Shown here: positions 1 through 9,638 of the stretch, piece after piece
Layout of the letters: each line of letters starts with the position of its first letter
Position numbering within the stretch: position 1 is the stretch's first letter
NCBI GenBank assembly: GCA_002702965.1
Contig: PADE01000127.1
Location: 1-9,638, forward strand
Reading direction: 5' to 3'
Source: Planctomycetaceae bacterium
GTDB taxonomy: Bacteria > Planctomycetota > Planctomycetia > Pirellulales > Pirellulaceae
DNA: 9,638 nt
Made by a program: the position numbers and the translations under genes
Notes under the pieces: model-generated
Seen by the model: only the letters and a program-made list of their open reading frames with translations
Databases searched by the model: none
Told to the model about the DNA's origin: nothing

Positions 1-1281
1 GTGGACGTGCATCGGATTTTCGACTGCTTTGAAGCCGAACTCGTCGGTTTTTCCATATTGGAATCCGCCCTTTACGCCGCCTCCGGCCATCCACATGGTG
101 AAGCCGTGATGATTGTGATCTCGACCCAGTTTGGTGTCCGCTGCATTGGCTCCGGGAGTCGGGAGTTCGACGGTCGGGGTGCGACCAAACTCGCCGCCGC
201 AAAGGACCAGGGTCTCATCGAGGAGACCTCGTTGCTTAAGATCTTTCAAGAGCGCACCGATCGCCTGGTCGATGTTCCCGGCGAGCGTCCCGTGGATCTG
301 GATATTGTCATGGTTATCCCAGGGCTGTCCGCCGCCGTACCAGACCTGGACAAACCGTACTCCCCGTTCGACGAGACGGCGGGCGAGCAGGACCGTTCGG
401 GCCTGGACGGAAGTCCCATACATGTCACGGATGTACTTGGGCTCTCGGTCGATGTCGAACGCCTCCGCCGCCTCGGTCTGCATCCGGTAGGCCAGTTCGA
501 ACGATTCGATTTGGGCGTCCAATTCGGGCGCAAATCCCCGCGCGGCGCGGTGTCTCTGATTCGCTTGCAACAGGAAATCGAGCTGCCGGCGCTGGCGTTC
601 CGGGGAGACGGACTCGTTCCGGATGTTCTCAATGAGGCGATCGATCTCCTTGAATTGGGTGTCGATGTGAGCGCCCTGGTAGACGCCCGGGAGAAAGGCA
701 GAGCGCCAGTTTTCGGTTCCTTGAGTCGGCAGCCCGTGTGGGCAGAGCGCCACGAAGCCGGGCAGATTATGGTTCTCACTCCCCAATCCGTACGTCACCC
801 AGGATCCCATGCTGGGCCGCGGCTGCCGCGCTTCACCGCAGTTCCACAGCAAGAACGAGGGTTCGTGGTTCGGGACGTCGGCGTACATCGAGCGGACGAC
901 GCAGATGTCGTCGATGCGCTCTGCCGTGCGGCGAAAGATTTCACTGACCTCGATGCCGCTTTGCCCATAGCGATCGAATCGGTAGGGGGAGGGGAAGGCG
1001 TTTCCGGTCGCCCGCTCGGTGGGAAGATTGGCCATGGGCAACGGCCGGCCCGCGTACCGCGCCAGCAGCGGTTTAGGGTCGAACGTATCGACGTGTGAGG
1101 GTCCACCGTTGAGAAAAATGTGGATGACTTGCTTCGCGGTCGCTGGTCGGGGAGGCGACTTGGGAGAGAGTGGTCCGGAGACCGACGAGCCATCCGTCAC
1201 CAGCGGGGCCAGTGCCACGCCGGCCATTCCCATGCCGCATTCGGTCAACATCTGACGACGATCGAAGAACATCCGTTCCAT
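1..1281 (-). CDS. DUF1501 family exported protein, C-terminus cut by window edge (gene E)
   Basis: This gene runs off the left edge; 427 codons are visible. By comparison with the complete DUF1501 gene at 5407-6894, roughly 50 C-terminal residues are missing. Visible family motifs are FLNGGPSHVDTFDPKP (residues 56-71), GSWVTYGLGSENHNLPGF (about 158-175), WDNHDNI (321-327), GGEFGRTP (362-369), and GRDHNHHGF followed by MWMAGGGVKGG (386-406). DUF1501 is regarded as related to the alkaline-phosphatase/sulfatase fold; the conserved Asp and His residues in these motifs are candidate metal ligands, but no reaction is established. The N-terminus has DRRQML followed by a hydrophobic Gly/Ala/Leu stretch (about 7-28), which resembles a twin-arginine signal, so export is likely. 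The ATG at 1281 is preceded by GGGAAG at 1287-1292 with a 5-nt spacer, and an in-frame TAA (the stop of the upstream gene) lies only six codons earlier. The ATG at 1272 is a weaker alternative. The 18-nt spacing indicates co-transcription with the upstream PSCyt/PSD1 gene, the usual partner. Confidence 0.95.
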   Translation of the reverse strand, partial: MERMFFDRRQMLTECGMGMAGVALAPLVTDGSSVSGPLSPKSPPRPATAKQVIHIFLNGGPSHVDTFDPKPLLARYAGRPLPMANLPTERATGNAFPSPYRFDRYGQSGIEVSEIFRRTAERIDDICVVRSMYADVPNHEPSFLLWNCGEARQPRPSMGSWVTYGLGSENHNLPGFVALCPHGLPTQGTENWRSAFLPGVYQGAHIDTQFKEIDRLIENIRNESVSPERQRRQLDFLLQANQRHRAARGFAPELDAQIESFELAYRMQTEAAEAFDIDREPKYIRDMYGTSVQARTVLLARRLVERGVRFVQVWYGGGQPWDNHDNIQIHGTLAGNIDQAIGALLKDLKQRGLLDETLVLCGGEFGRTPTVELPTPGANAADTKLGRDHNHHGFTMWMAGGGVKGGFQYGKTDEFGFKAVENPMHVH

Positions 1282-1299
1282 CCAGGCTTCCCAGTTCGA

Positions 1300-4080
<2,781 letters not shown>

Positions 4081-4183
4081 TGGGTGATCCTACGGGGAGT
4101 CCGGCCGCGGTTGCGTTGACCGCCCATTCTCTTACGACACGCGTCTCGACGACACCCGTGAACCCCAGTTCGGGGCGCCGTAA

Positions 4184-4199
4184 CCGGTTCCACAACCGG
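4184..4199. repeat. Perfect inverted repeat (6-bp stem, 4-nt loop) in the 132-nt gap between genes C and D
   Basis: CCGGTT and AACCGG flank a 4-base loop within the only sizeable intergenic stretch (4081-4212). A second, weaker hairpin, CCCC-AGTTC-GGGG, lies at 4163-4175. Neither is followed by a T-tract on the minus strand, so they do not make a convincing intrinsic terminator. They could be an RNA-processing or stability element, or chance in GC-rich DNA. The rest of the gap shows no clear promoter for the downstream gene. Confidence 0.3.
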
Positions 4200-4212
4200 A
4201 TGGGGGACCGGC

Positions 4213-5403
4213 TCAAGGACCTCCGGACGAACCGGTCGAGAATGACGACGGTTGCAGCGCCAGTCGTTGCACCAGTTGCTCGGCTGCGCGGCGAATGTAA
4301 TCCACTCGCTCGTTCTGGGCGAGTTGGCGTAAGGCGGGGAGGGCCGCTCGGGCGGCGGGACCGATGGCCTCTAACGCGGCCACGGCGGCGGCCCGCTGAT
4401 CGGGTTGGCGGTCGCGCAGGAAACGAGGTAGCTCGCGAAGAATCGCACGATCGCTTCTCCGTAATCTCGCAATCGCTCCCAGGCCCGCCAGACGGACGGC
4501 TGGGGCGTCGTCGCAAAGCGCTCGCAGCAACCGGGCGGAAGGAATGTCCGCTGATGGACCGGCGGTTCCCAACAAACTCACGGCGCGGGCCCGTCGTCCG
4601 GCCGTGGGTGCGCTGCACAGCGCCCGGAGGGCCGATGCGCCTGGCGTTCCCGACATGGCGAGCGCCAACATGGCGTGTTCCGATAGCACCGGCTGCTCGC
4701 ACCAGGCCAGTTCGACCAGGGGCGCCACGGCCTCGCCGGGAAGGCGCTCAAACGCAGCGAGGGTGTCGATCGCCAACGTACGTACCCGGAGTGGTCCACC
4801 CTTGAGCAGTGCCAGCAAGGCAGGTGTAGCCGGATCACCGATCCGCGCCAGCCGCCGGGAGGCCTCCCGGGTCGCCATCCAATCGGGATCGCTTAACGCC
4901 GCGATCAGCGCCGCCAGAGAGTTGGTATCGTGTTGGATCCGCCACAACTCGCCGCAGGCGTGGACTCGTACCAACGGTTGGGGATCCTGTCGCAAACGCC
5001 CCAGCGTGGCGCACGTGTGGGCGTGGTTCGGGAACAACCGCGCCAGCGCAACGGCGGTCGCTCCGCGGACATCGGCGTCGCGGTCGTGTGCGCGGGCGAC
5101 GAGCGGCGCGCAGAGCGACGGGTCGGAAACGCCGACCTGGGTGATCGCTTCGACGGCTTTCCAACGCACGTTGGCGTTCTCGTTCGTCAACAGCTGGGTG
5201 AGCGAGACGAGGCTCGCGCGTCCGAGGCGCGTCAAATCCTGCGCGGCGGTGCGCATCGCCGGCTCATCGTAGACGGCCGCGGCGCGCTCCAGCGCAGCGA
5301 TGGCGCGGGCCACCTCGGGTGGCGTGGCGGGTAACCGCCCACCCAGTAGCGAGGCCAGCAGCAGCGCGGCGCTGACGGTACGAAGAAGTGGTGTGGCATG
5401 CAT
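4213..5403 (-). CDS. Exported HEAT-repeat solenoid protein (gene C)
   Basis: This is a complete 396-residue protein. The N-terminus (MHATPLLRTV, then an Ala/Leu-rich core to about residue 22, then LPA-T at 24-27) is a good Sec signal peptide, so the protein probably works outside the cytoplasm. From about residue 47 to 381 it consists of roughly ten degenerate HEAT-type helical repeats of 26-34 residues. Typical units are NVRWKAVEAITQVG (78-91), DVRGATAVALARL (111-123), ATREASRRLARIG (177-189) and QRAAAVAALEAIG (336-348). The tail is Ser/Gly-rich (386-396). Six cysteines lie after the signal (98, 131, 150, 235, 263, 297). No catalytic motif is visible; such solenoids normally serve as protein-binding scaffolds. 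The ATG lies 3 nt after the TGA of the DUF1501 gene. The nearest purine-rich site, GAGGAG at 5419-5424, is 15 nt away, so translational coupling is likely. Partners are unknown; the flanking cytochrome-like and DUF1501 proteins are obvious candidates by position only. Confidence 0.93.
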   Translation of the reverse strand: MHATPLLRTVSAALLLASLLGGRLPATPPEVARAIAALERAAAVYDEPAMRTAAQDLTRLGRASLVSLTQLLTNENANVRWKAVEAITQVGVSDPSLCAPLVARAHDRDADVRGATAVALARLFPNHAHTCATLGRLRQDPQPLVRVHACGELWRIQHDTNSLAALIAALSDPDWMATREASRRLARIGDPATPALLALLKGGPLRVRTLAIDTLAAFERLPGEAVAPLVELAWCEQPVLSEHAMLALAMSGTPGASALRALCSAPTAGRRARAVSLLGTAGPSADIPSARLLRALCDDAPAVRLAGLGAIARLRRSDRAILRELPRFLRDRQPDQRAAAVAALEAIGPAARAALPALRQLAQNERVDYIRRAAEQLVQRLALQPSSFSTGSSGGP

Positions 5404-5406
5404 GCG

Positions 5407-6894
5407 TCAGGCGATCAACTCCTCGACCACGCGGCCGGCGACGTTGGTCAAACGGACGTCCAGGCCGCCAAACCGACGGCTCAGGCGGAGATGATCTAAT
5501 CCCAGTAGATGGAGCAGCGTGGCGTGGAGATCATTGAGATGTACCGGTTGCTCGACCGGAGCCCAACCGAACGCATCGGTCTTGCCAACGATCTGTCCGC
5601 CCCGTACTCCCCCGCCCGCCATCCAGACGCTGAAAGCGCCCGGATGGTGGTCTCGACCGTCGGTTCCCTGGGCCAGCGGGGTGCGGCCAAATTCCCCGGC
5701 AAACACAATCAATGTCGAATCCAGGAGGCCTCGTTGTTTGAGGTCAGCGATCAGTGCCGCCAACGGTTGGTCTGCCATCCGCGCGTTATAGGTTAGCTCT
5801 TCGTTCAATTTTCCGTGCTGATCCCACGAGGCGTGCATCAAGGTCACAAAACGGACGCCCCGTTCAACCAAGCGGCGGGCCAACAGACAGTTTCGGGAGA
5901 AGCTTTGGTACACGCCGGCGCCTCCTCCGTGTGCGGATTTGACGTCGGTCGGCTCGGGCCGCTCGACACCGTACGCGTCAAGCGTCGCCTGCGATTCACG
6001 TGAAATATCGAGCACGTCCGGCGCCGCCCGCTGCATCTTGAAGGCCAATTCGTAAGAATCGATGCGGCTCTGAATCTCCGAGTCGCCAAACCGTTCGGCG
6101 CGCCGTTGGTTCAAGCGTGTGATCGCTTCCAGGCTGGCGCGCTGCAAGCGGCGCGTCACGCCGACCGGGGAGGTCAGGTTGAGGACCGGTTCGCCCTGTC
6201 CACGAAAGACGACTCCCTGATATGAGGAGGGGAGAAACCCGTTGGTCCAATTGGTCGAACCGCCACTGGCTCCGCGGCCTGCGGAGAGTACGACGTAACC
6301 TGGCAGTTCCTGAGATTCCGAACCGAGTCCGTACAGGACCCACGAGCCGAAACTCGGCCGTCCGAATCGGGCGACGCCCGTACTGAGCATCAACTGCGCC
6401 GGATGGTGATTGAAGGCTTCGGTGTGCAGGGTCCGTACGAGCGCCATTTGGTCTGCGTGTTGTCCCAGCCTCGGCAACAGATCGGACAACTCCATGCCGC
6501 ACTCGCCACGCGGTCTAAAAGTCCGCCGACTCGCGAGCAATGTGGCGGTTTTCTTGATGAAGGCAAAGCGGACATTTTCTGTGATCGAATCGGGCAACTG
6601 CTGCCCGTCGCGGGCGAGCAACTCCGGTTTGGGATCGAACAGGTCGAGTTGGCTGGGTCCTCCCGCTGCGTAGACAAAAATGCAGTGGCGCGCCCGGGCA
6701 CCGAAGTGGGCTGGCCGGGGAGTCAGCGCGTTGGGTGGCGGGGCCTGGAACGGAACGGAGCCGCCGGCAAGCGCTCCGTCGGTACAGAGCAGGCCTGCTA
6801 CCGCCGCGGCTCCGAGCCCGCTCGCCGCGGAGGTGAGAAAGTCGCGCCGGGCGGTCTGTTGCCAGTCGGCCGTGGTGGTATCGAGAGGCCCCAT
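5407..6894 (-). CDS. DUF1501 family protein with twin-arginine signal (gene B)
   Basis: This is a complete protein of 495 residues from the chosen start, or 498 from the ATG at 6903. The N-terminus carries ARRDFL (RR at residues 16-17) followed by a Gly/Ala/Leu segment, a clear Tat export signal, so the protein is probably exported folded. Family motifs are FVYAAGGPSQLDLFDPKP (73-90), FGSWVLYGLGSESQELPGY (about 182-200), WDQH (357-360), GEFGRTP (400-406) and GRDHHPGAFSVWMAGGG (413-429), and the C-terminus is DLHATLLHLLGLDH (455-468). DUF1501 is thought to share the alkaline-phosphatase-like fold; activity is unproven. It belongs to a different subclass from the DUF1501 gene at the left edge: it has FAFIKKTATLL and ECGMELSDLLPRL blocks and a shorter loop between GEFGRTP and GRDH. 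The start at 6894 is preferred because AGGAA at 6904-6908 gives a 9-nt spacer; the same site abuts the ATG at 6903. Its start nearly touches the stop of the LamG-containing gene upstream, and 3 nt separate its stop from the HEAT gene. Confidence 0.95.
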   Translation of the reverse strand: MGPLDTTTADWQQTARRDFLTSAASGLGAAAVAGLLCTDGALAGGSVPFQAPPPNALTPRPAHFGARARHCIFVYAAGGPSQLDLFDPKPELLARDGQQLPDSITENVRFAFIKKTATLLASRRTFRPRGECGMELSDLLPRLGQHADQMALVRTLHTEAFNHHPAQLMLSTGVARFGRPSFGSWVLYGLGSESQELPGYVVLSAGRGASGGSTNWTNGFLPSSYQGVVFRGQGEPVLNLTSPVGVTRRLQRASLEAITRLNQRRAERFGDSEIQSRIDSYELAFKMQRAAPDVLDISRESQATLDAYGVERPEPTDVKSAHGGGAGVYQSFSRNCLLARRLVERGVRFVTLMHASWDQHGKLNEELTYNARMADQPLAALIADLKQRGLLDSTLIVFAGEFGRTPLAQGTDGRDHHPGAFSVWMAGGGVRGGQIVGKTDAFGWAPVEQPVHLNDLHATLLHLLGLDHLRLSRRFGGLDVRLTNVAGRVVEELIA

Positions 6895-6903
6895 CGTCAA
6901 CAT

Positions 6904-6908
6904 TTCCT
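6904..6908 (-). promoter_or_regulatory. Ribosome-binding site AGGAA of gene B, overlapping the stop of gene A
   Basis: AGGAA overlaps the TAG stop of the upstream gene (6907-6909). It directly abuts the ATG at 6903 but stands 9 nt from the ATG at 6894, which favours the second start. The overlap implies that ribosomes terminating on the upstream gene can re-initiate here. Confidence 0.6.
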
Positions 6909-9638
6909 ATTCGCGTGTAATAAATTCATCGAGGTTCATCAGGGCTCGGACGACCGAGATCCAAGACGCCCACTCGACCCGTGAGACCTCCGAGCGCGCG
7001 GGCGTGTCACCGGCGAGTTGGTCCGCCAGACGGGGATCGGCGGTGAACGCCTTGCGACTGACGCTCAACAGCCGCGCGATGTCCGCTCGGTCGGAGCGAT
7101 CGGGTCGCCGAGAGAGCGTCGTCACGAACGCCGCCGTGATCCGCTGGGCATCGTCTGCGTGGGGCGCCTGGAGTAGCCGGTCCGCAAGGTGACGGGCGCA
7201 TTCCAGGAAGACCGGGTCGTTCCAGAGCATCAGCGCTTGCAACGGCGTATTGGAGCGGGCTCTCCGCGTGCAGCTTGTATTGGAGTCGGGCGCGTCGAAC
7301 AGCGCCAACATAGGATAGGGACTCGTACGCTGGTAAAAGGTGTACAACCCCCGTCGGTAACGGTCGCCGCCGGGGCTGACTTTCCACGGACCCCGATTGA
7401 TCACGTCGACGAACGCCAGTTCGAGGATGCCCGGGGGCAGAGGTGGAAACACACTCGCTCCATGGGTCCGCGTGTCGAGCAGCCCTGCGGTTGCCAAGGC
7501 GGCGTCGCGGACCATCTCGGCATCGATGCGGGCGCGGTGTTGCCGGGCCAACCAACGGTTGTACGGGTCCCGACCGATCAGGTCGCGGCGGGCTTGCGAC
7601 GACTGCCGATAGGTGGCAGAGGTGACCAGTCGTCGGTGCAACCACTTCATCTCCCAGTTGTGGGCGATGAACTCCGCAGACAACCAATCGAGTAACTCGG
7701 AATGACTGGGCCGGTCTCCCTGCGACCCGAAGTCGTCACTGGTGGCGACCAGCCCACGGCCAAAGTAGTGTTGCCAGACGCGGTTGACGGCCACGCGGGC
7801 GGTCAGTGGATTGTTTGGGTCGATGATCCAGCGGGCCAGGTCGAGTCGATCAGGCACGGCGCCGCGTGGCTGGAGCGGTGCCAGAAACGCGGGTGCTCCC
7901 ACCTGCACCTCGTCTCCGCGGTCGAGGAAGTCGCCACGTCGATGGACAAACGTTTGACGCGGCGAGGAGACGCGGGCCAGTCCCATTCCCGTGCCCCGCT
8001 CGACCTGGGGTGGCTTGGCCGTCAGCTGTGCGATCTGTTGCCGCAACTTCCGCGGCGCGGGGCGCTGGTCGACGAGATAGTCGATCATCGATGCCCGCTG
8101 CTCGGGCTGGCGATCCTGGGGTGAAAGCCGCGCCAGGTCGAGAAATTGCTTGAGCGCTGCGTCTTGTGACAGCAGCGCGATTTCCTGATCGTCGAGTCGC
8201 CGGTCGTACAGGTGAACTTCGTCGATGCGACCGCGCCAGAACGTCCCCTGTTTGCGGCTCCCGATGCGCAGTGGCTCGTCGATGTGAATCGATCCCGAGA
8301 GCGTATCGTAATGGGTGGTCAGCTCTTGACGCGCGCCATCCACAAAAATCTCGACGCCCGCGGCTTTGCGGGAGCCATCGTAGCGGACCAGAGCGTGGTG
8401 CCACTCGCTGTTCTTGACACGCGATTTGGTGGTCACCTTGATGGCATCGGTTGGCCACGTTTGCACCAGATGCACCTCGAGGATTCCGGCGTTGTTCGTA
8501 AAGTCAACGCCGCGAAAGTCGGCCGCCTCGTCGAGTTTGGTCACGATCGCACCCCCACCATTGGCGCTCTGGATCCAGGCGCCGATCGTGAAAGGCTGGT
8601 CGCTGTCAAATCGGAACGCCTGTCCCAGTTCCCATCGTTCGCTGGAGCCGTTGAGCTGTAACGCCTTGCCGACCTTGCCGGCCACGCGACTCGGCGCCGC
8701 GGAGCCTCGCCACACCGCCTCTGCGAGCCCCCGGTCAGAGTTGGCCGCATCGTCGAACGAGGCGCGGACTTGCAGGCCTTTTGACGGAGGCGCTTCGATG
8801 CCGTCGGGAAACCGCTTCAGCAGGCCGGTGGCGAGCGCGGGAAGTTCGCTGGTGAGTCGACGACGGGCGGCCTGGTACTCGTCGCGCAGCGCGTCCAGAC
8901 GCTGCGCATGGGACGCCAGCTGCCGTTGGTGGCGCGCGGTCGCGGCGGCGGTCGCAGCCAACGGGAAATCGGTCTCGTCGGCGTTGTTGAAGAACGCGTA
9001 GAGCTGGTAGTATTCGCGGTGGCTGATGGGGTCGTACTTATGCGAATGGCACTGTGCGCATTTCACCGTTAAACCCAGCCACACGGTGGCCACCGTATTG
9101 ACGCGATCGACCGCCTGCTTAACGCGATCTTCCTCTTTGTCGATGCCCCCCTCGCGGTTGGTCAGTGTCTGGCGGTGGAAGCCGGTGGCCAGCCGCGTCT
9201 CCGGAGTCGCTCCGGGAAGCAGATCTCCGGCCAACTGTTGTTCGCTGAATTGGTCGAACGGGAGATCCCGATTGATCGCGTCCAGAACCCAGTCGCGCCA
9301 GTGAAAAGCGTGGGGGCGAGGTTGGTCTTTCTCGTAGCCGTCGGTGTCGGCGTAACGCGCCAAGTCGAGCCACCGACGACCCCAGCGTTCACCAAAATGG
9401 GGCGAGGCCAGCAGGCCATCGACCATTTGCTCGTACCAGTCCTGGCGCGCGTGGTGCATCCACTGCCGCCATTGCCGAGGTGTCGGCGGCAGACCCGTCA
9501 AATCGAGGTGTGCCCGACGAATTTGGATCTCTCGCGTGGCTTCCTGGGAGGGCGGCGCGCGCTCCCGCTCCAAACGCCGCAAGATAAACCGATCGACACC
9601 CACCAGCGGCCACTGGCGCTGTTTTACGGCGGGCAGCG
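6907..9638 (-). CDS. PSCyt2 (DUF1549)-LamG-PSD1 (DUF1553) exported protein, N-terminus cut by window edge (gene A)
   Basis: The visible fragment has 909 residues, and the frame stays open to the right edge. The first visible residues, LPAVKQRQWPLVGVDRFILRRLE, match the usual lead-in to PSCyt2, so the GTG at 9603 is internal. The true start, and probably a signal peptide and PSCyt1 haem domain, lie outside. In visible-residue numbering: PSCyt2 about 15-220, with FGERWGRRWLDLARYADTDG and CAQCH (193-197) followed by SHKYDP; a LamG/concanavalin-A-like domain about 289-491, with FTIGAWIQS, WHHALVRYDG, VEIFVDG and GRIDEVHLYDRRL; a linker with FVHRRGDFLDRGDEV (563-577); and PSD1 about 580-909, with NPLTARVAVNRVWQHYFGRG (609-628). 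The GIDKEEDRVKQAVDRVNT block marks a different PSCyt2 subclass from gene D. LamG domains often bind glycans or proteins, so the substrate may be a polymer; that is inference. It is followed at once by the Tat-exported DUF1501 gene, its presumed partner. Confidence 0.95.
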   Translation of the reverse strand, partial: LPAVKQRQWPLVGVDRFILRRLERERAPPSQEATREIQIRRAHLDLTGLPPTPRQWRQWMHHARQDWYEQMVDGLLASPHFGERWGRRWLDLARYADTDGYEKDQPRPHAFHWRDWVLDAINRDLPFDQFSEQQLAGDLLPGATPETRLATGFHRQTLTNREGGIDKEEDRVKQAVDRVNTVATVWLGLTVKCAQCHSHKYDPISHREYYQLYAFFNNADETDFPLAATAAATARHQRQLASHAQRLDALRDEYQAARRRLTSELPALATGLLKRFPDGIEAPPSKGLQVRASFDDAANSDRGLAEAVWRGSAAPSRVAGKVGKALQLNGSSERWELGQAFRFDSDQPFTIGAWIQSANGGGAIVTKLDEAADFRGVDFTNNAGILEVHLVQTWPTDAIKVTTKSRVKNSEWHHALVRYDGSRKAAGVEIFVDGARQELTTHYDTLSGSIHIDEPLRIGSRKQGTFWRGRIDEVHLYDRRLDDQEIALLSQDAALKQFLDLARLSPQDRQPEQRASMIDYLVDQRPAPRKLRQQIAQLTAKPPQVERGTGMGLARVSSPRQTFVHRRGDFLDRGDEVQVGAPAFLAPLQPRGAVPDRLDLARWIIDPNNPLTARVAVNRVWQHYFGRGLVATSDDFGSQGDRPSHSELLDWLSAEFIAHNWEMKWLHRRLVTSATYRQSSQARRDLIGRDPYNRWLARQHRARIDAEMVRDAALATAGLLDTRTHGASVFPPLPPGILELAFVDVINRGPWKVSPGGDRYRRGLYTFYQRTSPYPMLALFDAPDSNTSCTRRARSNTPLQALMLWNDPVFLECARHLADRLLQAPHADDAQRITAAFVTTLSRRPDRSDRADIARLLSVSRKAFTADPRLADQLAGDTPARSEVSRVEWASWISVVRALMNLDEFITRE

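Noticed and set aside
1..1098. 365-codon plus-strand open frame
   Set aside because: It is the codon-aligned antisense of the DUF1501 gene at 1-1281, which has clear family motifs. Its translation shows no domain or signal I recognise. Long antisense frames are expected in GC-rich genes that avoid TTA, CTA and TCA codons.
4082..4091. GGATCACC-like stretch upstream of gene D, resembling the 3' end of 16S rRNA
   Set aside because: Only a few bases match and no rRNA sequence surrounds it. The AGGA at 4088-4091 explains it better as a ribosome-binding site.
4116..4121. TTGACC as a -35 box for a divergent plus-strand promoter
   Set aside because: There is no convincing -10 box at the right distance and no real plus-strand gene to serve.
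4163..4199. Rho-independent terminator after the HEAT gene
   Set aside because: Two short stems exist, but neither is followed by a T-tract on the minus strand.
6750..6800. Lipobox around Cys37 (LLC) in gene B, suggesting a lipoprotein
   Set aside because: The residue before Cys is Leu rather than Gly, Ala or Ser, so it does not fit a lipobox.
9601..9603. GTG as the start codon of gene A
   Set aside because: The frame is open to the window edge, and the upstream residues (LPAVKQRQWPL) match the conserved lead-in of PSCyt2, so this GTG is an internal Val codon.

Overview
The window looks like chromosomal DNA from a planctomycete. It is GC-rich and codes on one strand. Four of its five genes belong to families that are strongly characteristic of Planctomycetota: two large exported cytochrome-c-like proteins of the PSCyt1/PSCyt2 (DUF1549)/PSD1 (DUF1553) type and two DUF1501 proteins. 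The assignment rests on protein content only; no rRNA or other phylogenetic marker is present, and I cannot name a genus.

All five genes are on the minus strand and read from the right edge to the left edge. In transcription order they are: (A) a PSCyt2-LamG-PSD1 protein, 6907-9638, whose start lies off the right edge; (B) a DUF1501 protein with a twin-arginine signal, 5407-6894; (C) an exported HEAT-repeat solenoid protein, 4213-5403; (D) a complete PSCyt1-PSCyt2-PSD1 protein with a signal peptide and two CxxCH haem-type motifs, 1300-4080; (E) a second DUF1501 protein, 1-1281, whose last roughly 50 residues lie off the left edge. The spacers are very short (A-B 3 or 12 nt, B-C 3 nt, D-E 18 nt), apart from 132 nt between C and D. 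This strongly suggests one transcription unit, or two that meet at the 132-nt gap.

The layout is two copies of the pair 'PSCyt2/PSD1 protein, then DUF1501 protein', with a HEAT-repeat gene between them. The two pairs belong to visibly different subclasses, so this is not a recent tandem duplication. A, B, C and D carry, or can be inferred to carry, export signals, and E has a Tat-like N-terminus. The products therefore probably act together in the periplasm or on the cell surface. The biochemical activity of the PSCyt/PSD1 and DUF1501 families is not established. A role in redox-linked turnover of complex carbohydrate or other polymer is a reasonable guess (haem motifs, LamG domain, alkaline-phosphatase-like fold proposed for DUF1501), but the sequence does not prove it.

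I see no tRNA, rRNA, CRISPR array, insertion sequence, phage gene, defence gene or direct-repeat array. The long plus-strand reading frames are shadows of the minus-strand genes. The most noteworthy features are the paired two-module organisation around a solenoid protein, the common reading frame of all five genes, and the LamG insertion in gene A.
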